Assembly (NCBI GenBank): GCA_937988745.1
Contig: CALKAR010000207.1
Coordinates: forward strand, 1 to 64,000
Reading direction: 5' to 3'
Origin: an uncultured Peptococcaceae bacterium
GTDB taxonomy: Bacteria > Bacillota > Limnochordia > Darwinibacteriales > Darwinibacteriaceae
Length of the DNA: 64,000 nt
The notes under the pieces were generated by a model, which worked only from the letters and a program-made list of their open reading frames with translations, did no database searches and was not told the origin of the DNA. This document shows positions 54,034-61,966 of the stretch, piece after piece. The first letter of the stretch is position 1. Each line of letters begins with the position of its first letter. A program made the translations under genes and the position numbers.

Positions 54034-54618
54034 TTAGAGACCGAGAGCATCGTTTACAGCAGCGATAATACCTTTGCTGGTGCCGGTTGCACCACTGACT
54101 GTATCGACATCGGTGGATTGAGCAGCGATAATGGCTTCAGGAATAGCCTCATATGCTGCATCAGAAAGGACAGGAGTCTCGTCTTGGCTGACGATGGTGA
54201 TGCTTGCAATCTTACCGTCTTTAACTTCTACCTCAACAACGATCTCGCTCTTGAAGCCCTGGCCTTTGCCGGTGTATGTACCATCTTGGAAACCAAGAGC
54301 GTTCTGAACCGCAGCAATGATAGCCTTGCTGGTTACGGTAGCACCAGACACGGAGTCGACTGTCAAGCTCTGCTCAGCAATGATGCTTTCCCGAACGGTC
54401 AGACCATGGTCAAACAAACCAGGAGTCTCACTGTGCTCCACAACTTCAATTGCGCTGATCTTACCATCAACCACAACCACTTCTACTGTGAGAGGACCAT
54501 TGTGGCCGTCAGCGGTTCCTGTGTAAGTTCCATCGTTCCATGCCAGAACACCGATGGACAGAACGCTGATGATGGCGAGGGACAGCACTGTTACAACAAG
54601 TGCTCTAAACTTCTTCAT
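54034..54618 (-). CDS. Secreted protein with two FMN_bind domains
   Basis: The 194-residue protein has a signal peptide (residues 1-26) and two FMN_bind domains (about 27-109 and 110-194). Each starts W/Q-x-DGTYTG and ends in the attachment motif: S91-G92-A93-T94 and S175-G176-A177-T178. ApbE/FmnB-type transferases link FMN to the threonine, so it would carry two flavins. Listeria PplA, an extracellular electron shuttle, has the same two-domain plan but is a lipoprotein; this one has no lipobox. It is divergent from a secreted FAD reductase and probably feeds it electrons. No flavin transferase gene is in the window. Confidence 0.87.
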   Translation of the reverse strand: MKKFRALVVTVLSLAIISVLSIGVLAWNDGTYTGTADGHNGPLTVEVVVVDGKISAIEVVEHSETPGLFDHGLTVRESIIAEQSLTVDSVSGATVTSKAIIAAVQNALGFQDGTYTGKGQGFKSEIVVEVEVKDGKIASITIVSQDETPVLSDAAYEAIPEAIIAAQSTDVDTVSGATGTSKGIIAAVNDALGL

Positions 54619-54661
54619 CTCATCACCTCATCAAATTTTTTGTGAATAAGAGCATAACCAC

Positions 54662-54690
54662 AGTTTACATGCCTTACCTTATCTTGTCAA
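54662..54690 (-). promoter_or_regulatory. Sigma-A promoter of the two-domain FMN_bind gene
   Basis: On the minus strand consensus TTGACA (54690-54685), a 17-base spacer and TAAACT (54667-54662). The start point is about 38 bases before the gene's ATG. Confidence 0.7.
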
Positions 54691-54882
54691 GAAGTTCGAC
54701 TGATAAATAACAATCAATTTCCGCGGTTTCTCGGCACGAGTTTATCAGCCATACGATTTTCGCACACAAGGCACCTTTTCAAGCCGCGCATGCCACTGAT
54801 AGTAGTTTAACACAGTTGATTCATCAAACTCCTTTGATTCAAGGGTCTTGGCGGAGATATATGTGTTAATTTATATGTGAAA

Positions 54883-54896
54883 GTGATTGCAATCAC
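54883..54896. promoter_or_regulatory. CRP/FNR-family-type palindrome upstream of the secreted reductase
   Basis: GTGATTGCAATCAC is a perfect 14-bp palindrome. It fits both GTGA-N6-TCAC (CRP) and, with one change per arm, TTGAT-N4-ATCAA (FNR). It lies between the two divergent flavin genes, 112 bases before the reductase start, and resembles the site at 49439-49454. Confidence 0.6.
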
Positions 54897-55007
54897 GCGT
54901 ATATTGATATTTTTTTGTCAATCAGCAGGGTTCGACAACGAGTCCATAGAAATACGTGAAGGCCTAGGCAAAAAAATGGAATTACAGCAAAATCAGGAGG
55001 TTTGTAA

Positions 55008-56435
55008 GTGAAGCACAATTTGAAGAGCATCGTAACAGCAGTTGTCGCACTACTAGTCTTATCCGGATTTGCTGCAGCAGCTGAAGTCTGGAGTACTGAC
55101 ATTGTAATTGTTGGCGGAGGAGCCGCGGGTCTTTCTGCAGCCGTTGAGGCGAGTCAAGCAGGGGCCGACGTTATGCTCTTTGAAAAACTCCCCATCGTAG
55201 GCGGTTCTACCATGGTTTCCGGCGGAGGTATGAGTGGTGCCGGTCACAGATTCCAGCTTGCGGCTGGTATCACCAATGACAGCCCTGAGATTCATCTGCA
55301 AGATATGCTCCGCGAAGGATACTACGAAAACGATCTAAGATTGGCGAAGCGGTTTACCGAAAACGCTGGCGCAGCCATTGACTGGCTTGCTGACCTGGGA
55401 TGTCAGTTTGAATTCCAGCCCAATTACCAAGAACACACTATACAGAGATTTGTCCGGTCTCATCCATATCCAGGTACCGGAATTGCCATTATCCAAACCT
55501 TAGAGAAGGCTGCCAAGGAAGCTGGAGCTAAAATCTATACCAATCATCTTGTAACTGAGCTCATTACCGATACTTCCGGTGCAGTCATCGGCGTTCAAGT
55601 TACCAAAAAAGACGGCAGCACCTTAAACGTTCTTGCTGATAGAGTGATTTTAGCAACCGGTGGGTTTGTGGGCAACGATGAGCTGCTCCACAAGTTTGCA
55701 CCTGATATCATGGCTATGAATCCTAAAGTCGCTGGTGACACAAGACTCCAAGGTGAGGGCTTCTACCTTGCCCAAAAAGTCGGAGCATCTCTCCAAAACA
55801 TGCACCACATCAAAGTCTATCCAACAGGATCGACAACAAAATCTGGTAAAGATGTTTACACCCGATTCTACGTAGCTTGCCTAGAAGGTGGTATTCTTGT
55901 AAACAGAGAAGGTAAGCGTTTTGTAGACGAAAAAGCGGCCTTTGCCAGAGTTTATGACGAACTGGTTAAACAAACCGACGGCCGCATGTTCGTTATCTTT
56001 GACAGCAAGCAAGCCGAACGTGTTCTCCAAGCTGATACTCCCTTTATCCTAGGCTGGAGCAACGAACAAGTGGCAAAGGATATGGAAGAGAACACCCTAA
56101 TCGGCCGCTTTGATGCAGTTTCCGACCTGGCAGCTGCTTACAATATTGATGCTGACGCATTAGCAGAAACCATTGCCAACTCGGAACTCTCCGAAGCGCC
56201 ATTTTACGCTGTTGAAATCGGACCTAACATGATGTTCACTCTTGGTGGCATTCGCATCGATGATGATGCTCGGGTCCTTGATGTAAACGGTCAAGTTATT
56301 CCTGGCCTTTACGCTGCTGGTGAAGTTGCTGGAGCTGGACACGGCGGCAACTACATGAGCGGAAACTACGTAGCTTACGCTGTCGTATTTGGACGGATCG
56401 CTGGTATTAATGCCGCAAATGACATCTTAAACTAA
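55008..56435 (+). CDS. Secreted FAD-dependent reductase of the fumarate reductase/flavocytochrome c family with altered active site
   Basis: The 475-residue protein has a signal peptide (1-25) and then directly the FAD domain (VIVGGGAAGLSAAVEA, GxGxxG at 36-41). The family's GGSTMVSGGGM and C-terminal GLYAAGEVAGAGHGG are present, but no haem or FMN_bind domain. By hand alignment with Shewanella Fcc3, three active-site residues differ: Arg402 aligns with Phe312, His504 with Phe410 (or the Met before it) and Arg544 with Tyr449 (NYMSGN instead of NRLGGN). The capping segment before FYAVEIGP is also about 30 residues shorter. It is therefore probably not a fumarate reductase. GTG at 55008 follows AGGAGG. 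Confidence 0.85.
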   Translation: MKHNLKSIVTAVVALLVLSGFAAAAEVWSTDIVIVGGGAAGLSAAVEASQAGADVMLFEKLPIVGGSTMVSGGGMSGAGHRFQLAAGITNDSPEIHLQDMLREGYYENDLRLAKRFTENAGAAIDWLADLGCQFEFQPNYQEHTIQRFVRSHPYPGTGIAIIQTLEKAAKEAGAKIYTNHLVTELITDTSGAVIGVQVTKKDGSTLNVLADRVILATGGFVGNDELLHKFAPDIMAMNPKVAGDTRLQGEGFYLAQKVGASLQNMHHIKVYPTGSTTKSGKDVYTRFYVACLEGGILVNREGKRFVDEKAAFARVYDELVKQTDGRMFVIFDSKQAERVLQADTPFILGWSNEQVAKDMEENTLIGRFDAVSDLAAAYNIDADALAETIANSELSEAPFYAVEIGPNMMFTLGGIRIDDDARVLDVNGQVIPGLYAAGEVAGAGHGGNYMSGNYVAYAVVFGRIAGINAANDILN

Positions 56436-56444
56436 TCTTACATT

Positions 56445-56479
56445 GAAGAGACTGCATCGTGCAGTCTCTTCGCTTTTTT
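56445..56479 (+). terminator. Terminator of the secreted reductase gene
   Basis: GAAGAGACTGCA pairs perfectly with TGCAGTCTCTTC over three bases, followed by GCTTTTTT. Confidence 0.92.
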
Positions 56480-56556
56480 GAAAGCAGGGTTGCAGTGGCT
56501 GATGGTGAAGTATGTAGATGACTTCATGACTTATTTTGTGCAAAGGATGGATGTGA

Positions 56557-57303
56557 TTGACTGCACGTTATCGTGTACTAGCTCTTGATCTCGATGGAAC
56601 AACACTGCTTCCCGATGGAACCATTGCCCCCGAAACAAAACACTGGATAGATAAGGCTGCCCAAGCAGGAGTGTTGGTGATATGCGCCACTGGGCGAGGC
56701 CGGCCAAATGCAGAGTCGATCTGGATGGAACTCTGCCCTAACTCACCTGCTGTGCTGGCTAACGGCGCAGACATCTGGCTTAACCTCGATACCCCGTTGG
56801 AACGCCGCTACATGAAAGCGGAGTATGTTTTTAAATTATATGAACTGGCACAAGAGGTCGGTGGCTTCTACTGGGCCTACAGCGCCAATGGTTCAATCCA
56901 GGACGGAGATGATATCTTCCAGCACGAACCTGGTGAAGGCTGGTTTAAGTTTGGAATCCATCATCCCGATCCTGCTGTCATCACGCATGTTTGGAATACG
57001 GCCTCGGCTTGGAAAGAAATCACCGTAACAAGCTCCCACCCATCGAACGTGGAAGTGTCCGCGCATGGAGTATCGAAAAAATCAGGTGTAGAACGAATCT
57101 GTCAGGAGTTTGGTTGGTCTCTAGATGAAGTGATGGCTGTCGGTGACAGTCACAATGATTTGGAACTGCTCACAGCCGCAGGCTTAGGAGTTGCAGTAGC
57201 TAACGCGACCAAAGAAGTACAAAAAGCTGCAGATAAACTCACCAAATCGAATGCGGAAAATGGCGTGGCTTATGCCATTCAGCATTTTCTGCTACAAAAT
57301 TAG
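56557..57303 (+). CDS. HAD-superfamily Cof-type phosphatase
   Basis: A 248-residue HAD hydrolase. Motif I is LDLDGTTL with both aspartates at residues about 10-12, motif II is CATGRGRP, and motif IV is VGDSHNDLELL near residue 203, preceded by a GVSKKSGVERI lysine region. The type IIB cap lies between. It dephosphorylates sugar phosphates or similar metabolites in the cytoplasm. The start is a TTG with AGGATGG upstream. It is somewhat shorter than the usual 270 residues. Confidence 0.87.
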   Translation: MTARYRVLALDLDGTTLLPDGTIAPETKHWIDKAAQAGVLVICATGRGRPNAESIWMELCPNSPAVLANGADIWLNLDTPLERRYMKAEYVFKLYELAQEVGGFYWAYSANGSIQDGDDIFQHEPGEGWFKFGIHHPDPAVITHVWNTASAWKEITVTSSHPSNVEVSAHGVSKKSGVERICQEFGWSLDEVMAVGDSHNDLELLTAAGLGVAVANATKEVQKAADKLTKSNAENGVAYAIQHFLLQN

Positions 57304-57391
57304 CTGAGTTCAAGGAAAACGTTGGTACATCAAGAATATATAATACGGCACATGCCTAAAATTCAACCTTCAAGAAGGGATGGATGTTTTT

Positions 57392-58534
57392 ATGAAGCGC
57401 TTTTTTCCCACGCTGGTGCTAGCCCTGGTCTTCTGTCTAGCATTAGGGGCACTAGCTGGGGCACAGGATGCTGTCGTCATTGAAGGAAACATTGCAGAAG
57501 TAGACAAGTATGGCAACGTCACACTCGATCTGAAAACTCAAGTGCTTCTGGATGCAGGCTTGGAGTTTGGAGACATGCTAACCGTTACAGTAGACGGACA
57601 TGAATTCGAAGCTCCATTTGTAACTGCTTACAGCGATGTCGATGTAGGAACCGAACTGGTAAGAGCTCCAGGCGGCGATGGTGAAAGAAACATCATTGTC
57701 GCAATCAACATGGGGAACTTCTCGGAGACCTACAGCGCTGATGCAGGTGACTCCATCACTCTTACCCTGCTTGAAAAAGGTGCCTACCTCAACGAATGGC
57801 TCATCCGCCAGCTCGTACGGACCAACGAACGGGAAGACTACGCGAGCGATGCAATCTTCGCTAACTTCCGCAATGTAGCAGTGGGCAATATGGGAGCCGG
57901 TACTTACTTCCGAAGCAGCAGCCCAGTGAACAACGAATTGTGTCGTGCGCCTTATGCCGATGCACTGGCCAAAGAAGCAGGTATCCGCACCGTGATCAAC
58001 CTTGCAGACTCTGCTGAGGAGCTGGAAAGCTACTTCGCCCAAGACGATTTCAATTCTCCTTATTACAAAGAACTTTATGAGCAGGGCAGGGTTGTCTTCT
58101 TAAACATGGGTGTTGACTACCGCTCTGACGATTTCAAGGCGAAACTGAAGACTGGACTCGAATTTCTCATCGCTAACGAAGGTCCATACCTCATCCACTG
58201 CAACGAAGGTAAAGACCGAGCTGGATTCGTCTCTGGCCTTCTCGAAGCTTTAGTAGGTGCAACTGTCACCGAAATCAAGGAAGATTACATGCAGACCTAC
58301 ATCAACTACTACGGTGTTGAGTATGGTTCTGACCAGTACGAAAAGATCGCCGAAAGCAACATTCTGGAAGCTCTGCGGGAAATCGCCGGACTGCCCAAGG
58401 GTGCGGACCTCACTGGCGTAGACCTTGAGACAGCAGCCGAAAACTATCTGATGGGCATCGGCCTCTCGGCAGAACAGGTCCAGCTTCTAAAAGAAAGACT
58501 CACAACTAACACAGCAGTTTCTGACGCTGCTTAA
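57392..58534 (+). CDS. Secreted tyrosine phosphatase-like protein fused to a SAM_HAT C-domain-like region
   Basis: The 380-residue protein has a signal peptide (1-24), then a 110-residue beta domain resembling the C-terminal half of S-adenosylmethionine hydroxide adenosyltransferase (VDKYGNVTLDL, VTAYSDVDVGTEL, AINMGNFSETY). A C-terminal phosphatase domain follows (about 165-380) with the P-loop HCNEGKDR, C270-x5-R276, as in PTP-like inositol or tyrosine phosphatases. The catalytic N-terminal SAM_HAT domain is missing, so that part is probably a binding module. The ATG at 57392 gives a clean signal peptide; one at 57380 is possible. A substrate such as an inositol phosphate is only a guess. 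Confidence 0.72.
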   Translation: MKRFFPTLVLALVFCLALGALAGAQDAVVIEGNIAEVDKYGNVTLDLKTQVLLDAGLEFGDMLTVTVDGHEFEAPFVTAYSDVDVGTELVRAPGGDGERNIIVAINMGNFSETYSADAGDSITLTLLEKGAYLNEWLIRQLVRTNEREDYASDAIFANFRNVAVGNMGAGTYFRSSSPVNNELCRAPYADALAKEAGIRTVINLADSAEELESYFAQDDFNSPYYKELYEQGRVVFLNMGVDYRSDDFKAKLKTGLEFLIANEGPYLIHCNEGKDRAGFVSGLLEALVGATVTEIKEDYMQTYINYYGVEYGSDQYEKIAESNILEALREIAGLPKGADLTGVDLETAAENYLMGIGLSAEQVQLLKERLTTNTAVSDAA

Positions 58535-58555
58535 AAACAAACGCACAGCAACAAA

Positions 58556-58587
58556 CAAGAGGCTGTTCACTAATGAACAGCCTCTTG
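58556..58587. terminator. Hairpin after the secreted phosphatase gene
   Basis: A perfect 14-bp stem (CAAGAGGCTGTTCA / TGAACAGCCTCTTG) with a four-base loop, 22 bases after the stop. It lacks a clear T-run, so termination efficiency is uncertain. Confidence 0.65.
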
Positions 58588-58645
58588 ACGCGTCTTCTCT
58601 CTTCGGTAAGTGCGCCCCGTTGGGATTTATTCCGATACCGGTCTG

Positions 58646-59362
58646 TTATTGCCTCAACCAACTCTTAACTTGCTCATGGTCATAATTAATACGCAACCTT
58701 CTTACCTTTTTCCCTTCGATATCCTCCACTACCTGCCAGAGGCAGCCCTCTTTAAGCAGTTCCTTGAGTGCCTGCGCCACTTCGTCGCGAGGCGCTTGAG
58801 TATAAACCCGGAGGGTGGAGCCAAAGGTCAATATCTTACCCATCGAATCACCGCTCTGCATAAAGCGGATTAATGATTGATAATCGAACTCTGCAATTGC
58901 TTCAGAACCATCAAGCGTCCGTACCTCAGCAGTACGCAGTTTAGACGAAATTGTTCCATCCACACCAACGATCACAACGGTCTTTCCGTGGCGGATGCGC
59001 AGGCGGTTTACAAGTTCACTAAAATGCCCATCACCTGAACCAAGCACATAAGTAGTCACCGAATCATCATCGATCAAAGTCTGATAGATGTGGTTCAGCA
59101 TGTTGAAATCCGTAAACTCTTTAAACTTGCCATTTCGTTCAACAGAAGGTTCGCTGATGATATCAAATGTGTTAGCCTTAAAGCGATTCTCATATTCCTT
59201 AAGCCCGGGATTCGTAAAGTCACCAAAACACTTATAATATTTGACAGTGCCATACTCATTGGCAATCTCTACTAGTTTTCCGGGGTCAAGCTTTGCACGA
59301 AACCTGTTAAGATAGCCATACACTAAATTTTCGGCGTCAACAAATAGACCCACAACTGACAT
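58646..59362 (-). CDS. NYN-domain protein (LabA/DUF88-like) with winged-helix-like C terminus
   Basis: The 238-residue protein starts with a PIN-like NYN nuclease fold: VVGLFVDAENLVYGY (first Asp), then TDFNMLNHIYQ and LGSGDGHFSELVNRLR near residue 110 with further acidic metal ligands. The C-terminal 80 residues (TLRVYTQAPRDEVAQALKELLKEG onward) look like a winged helix. Such proteins are predicted metal-dependent RNases; the target is unknown. GAGAGGAG precedes the ATG at 59362. It is monocistronic on the minus strand. Confidence 0.8.
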   Translation of the reverse strand: MSVVGLFVDAENLVYGYLNRFRAKLDPGKLVEIANEYGTVKYYKCFGDFTNPGLKEYENRFKANTFDIISEPSVERNGKFKEFTDFNMLNHIYQTLIDDDSVTTYVLGSGDGHFSELVNRLRIRHGKTVVIVGVDGTISSKLRTAEVRTLDGSEAIAEFDYQSLIRFMQSGDSMGKILTFGSTLRVYTQAPRDEVAQALKELLKEGCLWQVVEDIEGKKVRRLRINYDHEQVKSWLRQ

Positions 59363-59483
59363 TGCCGATCTCCTCTCGGAGGCTGACACTTACCTGTTCT
59401 AAAATTTTTCTGAGTACCGGTATCGTTTCAAGTTTATCAGATATTCATTGAAAAAGATAGACCAAAGATAAATCCCAGGCCGA

Positions 59484-60338
59484 TTACCCTGGGATTTCTT
59501 TGCTCCACAAATTAGAACCTGGTTCCACAATAATCTTTTCGGCCTCCAGCTCCCAATGGAATTGATCCTTATATCTAACAAATGCTGATACCTCGTATGT
59601 GCCGGGTAGGAGGCGTTCGAGAGAAAATTCCAAGATACCGTTTTCAAAAACCAGTTCGGCGAAGGGCCGTGCGACACCATTTCGTCTCACGGAGAAACCA
59701 ACTGTTAGATCACCAAGCACTCCATCGAGTTCTTCCAGTATGAATCTGGGCAGCTCAAGGCGGAAATCCAGCGATCCGAGCAAGTCACCATCTAATATCT
59801 TCAGCACCTGCGCCGGGTTCACAATAAACCCATTTTCACCCCGGGCGACAAACTGAGCCGCGTTGATATCAAAGATGAGCTCCACAACTGTATCAGCCTG
59901 AACGACTATATCCACGTTCTTTACCTGCAGCTTGCCGCTGGGTACTTTCAGCACTGCCTCGGTGCCATCCCTGAGCACAACATAGTTCGCTCCAGCATCC
60001 TCGTTTAGGACTAAGCGAAATTCACTGTAACGGCCGGCAGGAATGGACTTTTCAACGAGTAATTGAGCCTGTGCTTGCAGATCGAACAAATTGACCTTGG
60101 CACCGCCGCTTAGTTTTGCGATTACTTCCCAGTGCCCATCACGCTTGGCTTCGATCCGATTAATCGTCACCCAAATCTCGTCAATCTGCGAGACGTCAGC
60201 CTCGGCACTCAAGGGCATCAAGCCATGAGTATCAGCCATGTACAAGCCTACCGTAGCCGTTGGTGATCCGCCTGTTCCTCCAAGGCAGCCTGTGAAGAGA
60301 AAGGCAGCTAGGAACAGAGCTATCCATTTAAGCTTCAC
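59484..60338 (-). CDS. DUF4382-domain lipoprotein
   Basis: A 284-residue predicted lipoprotein: signal with lipobox LFTGC near residue 17, then a DUF4382 domain (VGLYMADTHGLMPLS, IDEIWVTINRIEAKRDGHW, IPAGRYSEFRLVLN) and a C-terminal carboxypeptidase-regulatory-like beta sandwich (LPGTYEVSAFVRYKD). DUF4382 proteins are surface or periplasmic proteins of unknown function, most familiar from diderms. The GTG at 60338 has GGGGAG upstream. A small inverted repeat ATTGTA/TACAAT lies just before it at 60355-60374. It follows the ccm operon on the same strand after 98 bases. Confidence 0.78.
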   Translation of the reverse strand: MKLKWIALFLAAFLFTGCLGGTGGSPTATVGLYMADTHGLMPLSAEADVSQIDEIWVTINRIEAKRDGHWEVIAKLSGGAKVNLFDLQAQAQLLVEKSIPAGRYSEFRLVLNEDAGANYVVLRDGTEAVLKVPSGKLQVKNVDIVVQADTVVELIFDINAAQFVARGENGFIVNPAQVLKILDGDLLGSLDFRLELPRFILEELDGVLGDLTVGFSVRRNGVARPFAELVFENGILEFSLERLLPGTYEVSAFVRYKDQFHWELEAEKIIVEPGSNLWSKEIPG

Positions 60339-60436
60339 AACATACACTCCCCGCATTGTAAGATACCCTACAATATACGGTGGGAGACGGTGAAACATTA
60401 GAGCAGGTAAACAGAACAATAAGTGTTACTTTTTTC

Positions 60437-60586
60437 CTATTTGGTCTTAGGACCCGATGCTGCTACCGCCAATTCCTCCAATACCTCGAGCTGTTGTTCC
60501 AGTTTCTTCTGCTGGACGTGCACGTAGCCTGTATACCCTAGAAGCAGCAGCCATACAATGCTGTATCCGACTACAAAGTAGACCAT
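60437..60586 (-). CDS. ccmD: CcmD, small haem exporter subunit
   Basis: A 49-residue protein that is easily missed. It reads MVYFVVGYSIVWLLLLGYTG and then a charged, coiled helix (HVQQKKLEQQLEVLEELA). One membrane helix followed by a positively charged then acidic cytoplasmic helix is the CcmD plan. It directly follows ccmC by 25 bases, the usual ccmABCD place. GGGGAG precedes the ATG. CcmD is needed for release of holo-CcmE from the CcmABC complex. Confidence 0.85.
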   Translation of the reverse strand: MVYFVVGYSIVWLLLLGYTGYVHVQQKKLEQQLEVLEELAVAASGPKTK

Positions 60587-60611
60587 ACTGTTCTCCCCTT
60601 TTGCACTGAGC

Positions 60612-61283
60612 TTAATAGACCAGATTTTCCTTTAGCGCTTCTATCCTCTTTCGCAGGCGCAGTACGCGCAGCCGCATTCCCATCAGATATGCGTACAGTG
60701 CTGAGAAAGTAATAATGCTAGCAAATAAAGCGGTTTTCATCCTAGGATCCAGATTCATTCCCTCGCTAGTTACGACAACAGGATGGATCGAGCGCCACCA
60801 TCTCGCAGAATAAAAAACCAGCGGCACATTAACAAAAGCGATAATCCCATAAACGGCTGCAAACCGCCGCCTACTGTCTGACACTCCCCCGCCCTGCAGT
60901 GCGATATATGCCACATACATAAACCACAGAACAAGAGTGGTCGTAAGCCGTGGATCCCAAGTCCACCAGGTATTCCAAATCGGATAGGCCCAGATAGGCC
61001 CTGTCAGAAGTGTGCAGCTTATAAACACTACGCCGATCTCTGCTGAAGCAACCGCCACTTGGTTTACTTCTTCGCTGCGGCGCCACAAGAAGAGAATGCT
61101 GCAGATGAACACCACCACAAATGCGAGCATCCCTATCCATGCGGAACCAACATGGAAATAGAATACCTTCTGCACCACGCCCATAGTGCGTTCGATAGGC
61201 GCGTAGATACCTATGATGTAAATATTAGCTAGAATCAATCCAGCAAGAACAAGAAAACCAACATTTCTCCGATCAAATTCCAT
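60612..61283 (-). CDS. ccmC: Haem exporter protein CcmC
   Basis: The 223-residue membrane protein has six helices and the tryptophan-rich WWTWDPRLTTTLVLWFMYVAYIAL motif near residue 115. A first haem-ligand histidine is in FYFHVGSAW near residue 45 and a second in SIHPVV near residue 165. CcmC presents haem to CcmE outside the cytoplasmic membrane in System I cytochrome c maturation. GGAGG precedes the ATG. It follows ccmB by two bases. Confidence 0.94.
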   Translation of the reverse strand: MEFDRRNVGFLVLAGLILANIYIIGIYAPIERTMGVVQKVFYFHVGSAWIGMLAFVVVFICSILFLWRRSEEVNQVAVASAEIGVVFISCTLLTGPIWAYPIWNTWWTWDPRLTTTLVLWFMYVAYIALQGGGVSDSRRRFAAVYGIIAFVNVPLVFYSARWWRSIHPVVVTSEGMNLDPRMKTALFASIITFSALYAYLMGMRLRVLRLRKRIEALKENLVY

Positions 61284-61285
61284 GT

Positions 61286-61966
61286 CTAGCCCTCCAACAC
61301 AAACTCAAACATGATAAGGGGCAGCACTGTAAAGAGAAGGTCATAAGCCCCTAGAAAGTAGACCCATCCCAAGGCACTTCTTCCCACTCCCATAAGTGCT
61401 GAGTCTGAACAGCGCACCACCCCGATAAACAGAGGTATCAAGAGAGGAAACATCAATATCGGCAGCAGCATCCTAGCGTTCGGGATCTGAACGGTCATGG
61501 CCGACAGCATAGTGCCCACAGACGCCAATCCCCAACTGCCCAGCACAAGAGCAGTCAGGAGAAGCCCGATGTTCGCTCCCGAACAAGAAACATCTGAAAA
61601 GATCCAAAGTACAGGCAGAATGATCAATTCAAGGACCAAGAGAACCGTGAAGTTGACCAGCGTCTTCGCAGTAAAGATTATACCTTTATCGCCCACGGCA
61701 ATTAATAGTGCATCAATCGCACTGTTTTCGTTTTCGCGCGTAAACGAACGCTGTACCGCAAGTACTGCTGCAAAAAAGATTGTCACCCACAGTACTGCCG
61801 GTAGAACCCGGCTCGTATCCACGTCTGTAAGCTGAAAAGCAAAGCTTGTGATAAATACAAGCATGATCCCAAAAACGACGGTGGAGAGAAAGTCATCGAG
61901 TTGGCGCAGTTCCTGCTTAAGATCTCTGAAGTATATAACCTTAGTTTTTTGCATGTATCTTCTCAT
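61286..61966 (-). CDS. ccmB: Haem exporter protein CcmB
   Basis: A 226-residue membrane protein with six predicted helices, an N-terminal YFRDLKQELRQ amphipathic start and ENENSAIDALLIA near residue 75, both typical of CcmB, the permease partner of CcmA. Its ATG overlaps the stop of ccmA by four bases (ATGA). With CcmA and CcmC it forms the ABC-type complex that drives release of haem-loaded CcmE. Confidence 0.92.
   Translation of the reverse strand: MRRYMQKTKVIYFRDLKQELRQLDDFLSTVVFGIMLVFITSFAFQLTDVDTSRVLPAVLWVTIFFAAVLAVQRSFTRENENSAIDALLIAVGDKGIIFTAKTLVNFTVLLVLELIILPVLWIFSDVSCSGANIGLLLTALVLGSWGLASVGTMLSAMTVQIPNARMLLPILMFPLLIPLFIGVVRCSDSALMGVGRSALGWVYFLGAYDLLFTVLPLIMFEFVLEG

Larger units (their letters stand above)
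54619..55007. other. 389-base divergent regulatory region of the flavin module
   Basis: No gene is supported here. It contains the minus-strand promoter at 54662-54690, a near-palindrome GTTGATTCATCAAAC at 54815-54829, an AT-rich tract, the CRP/FNR-like palindrome at 54883-54896 and AGGAGG before the reductase start. The long leader could hold further control elements that I cannot identify. Confidence 0.6.

Noticed and set aside
54025..54645. A 206-codon open frame opposite the two-domain FMN_bind gene
   Set aside because: It lies entirely antisense to a gene with signal peptide, repeated domains, promoter and terminator. It has no ribosome site and cysteine/serine-rich composition typical of a reverse-strand shadow.
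54893..55102. Minus-strand open frame across the reductase start
   Set aside because: It covers the reductase signal-peptide region and the CRP/FNR-like site region, has no recognisable domain and no ribosome binding site.
55008..56435. Plain annotation as fumarate reductase
   Set aside because: Three canonical substrate and catalytic residues appear substituted, so only the family, not the substrate, is supported.
60355..60374. ATTGTA-N8-TACAAT inverted repeat as an operator of the DUF4382 lipoprotein gene
   Set aside because: Arms are short and AT-rich and no promoter could be placed confidently around it; noted within the gene entry only.
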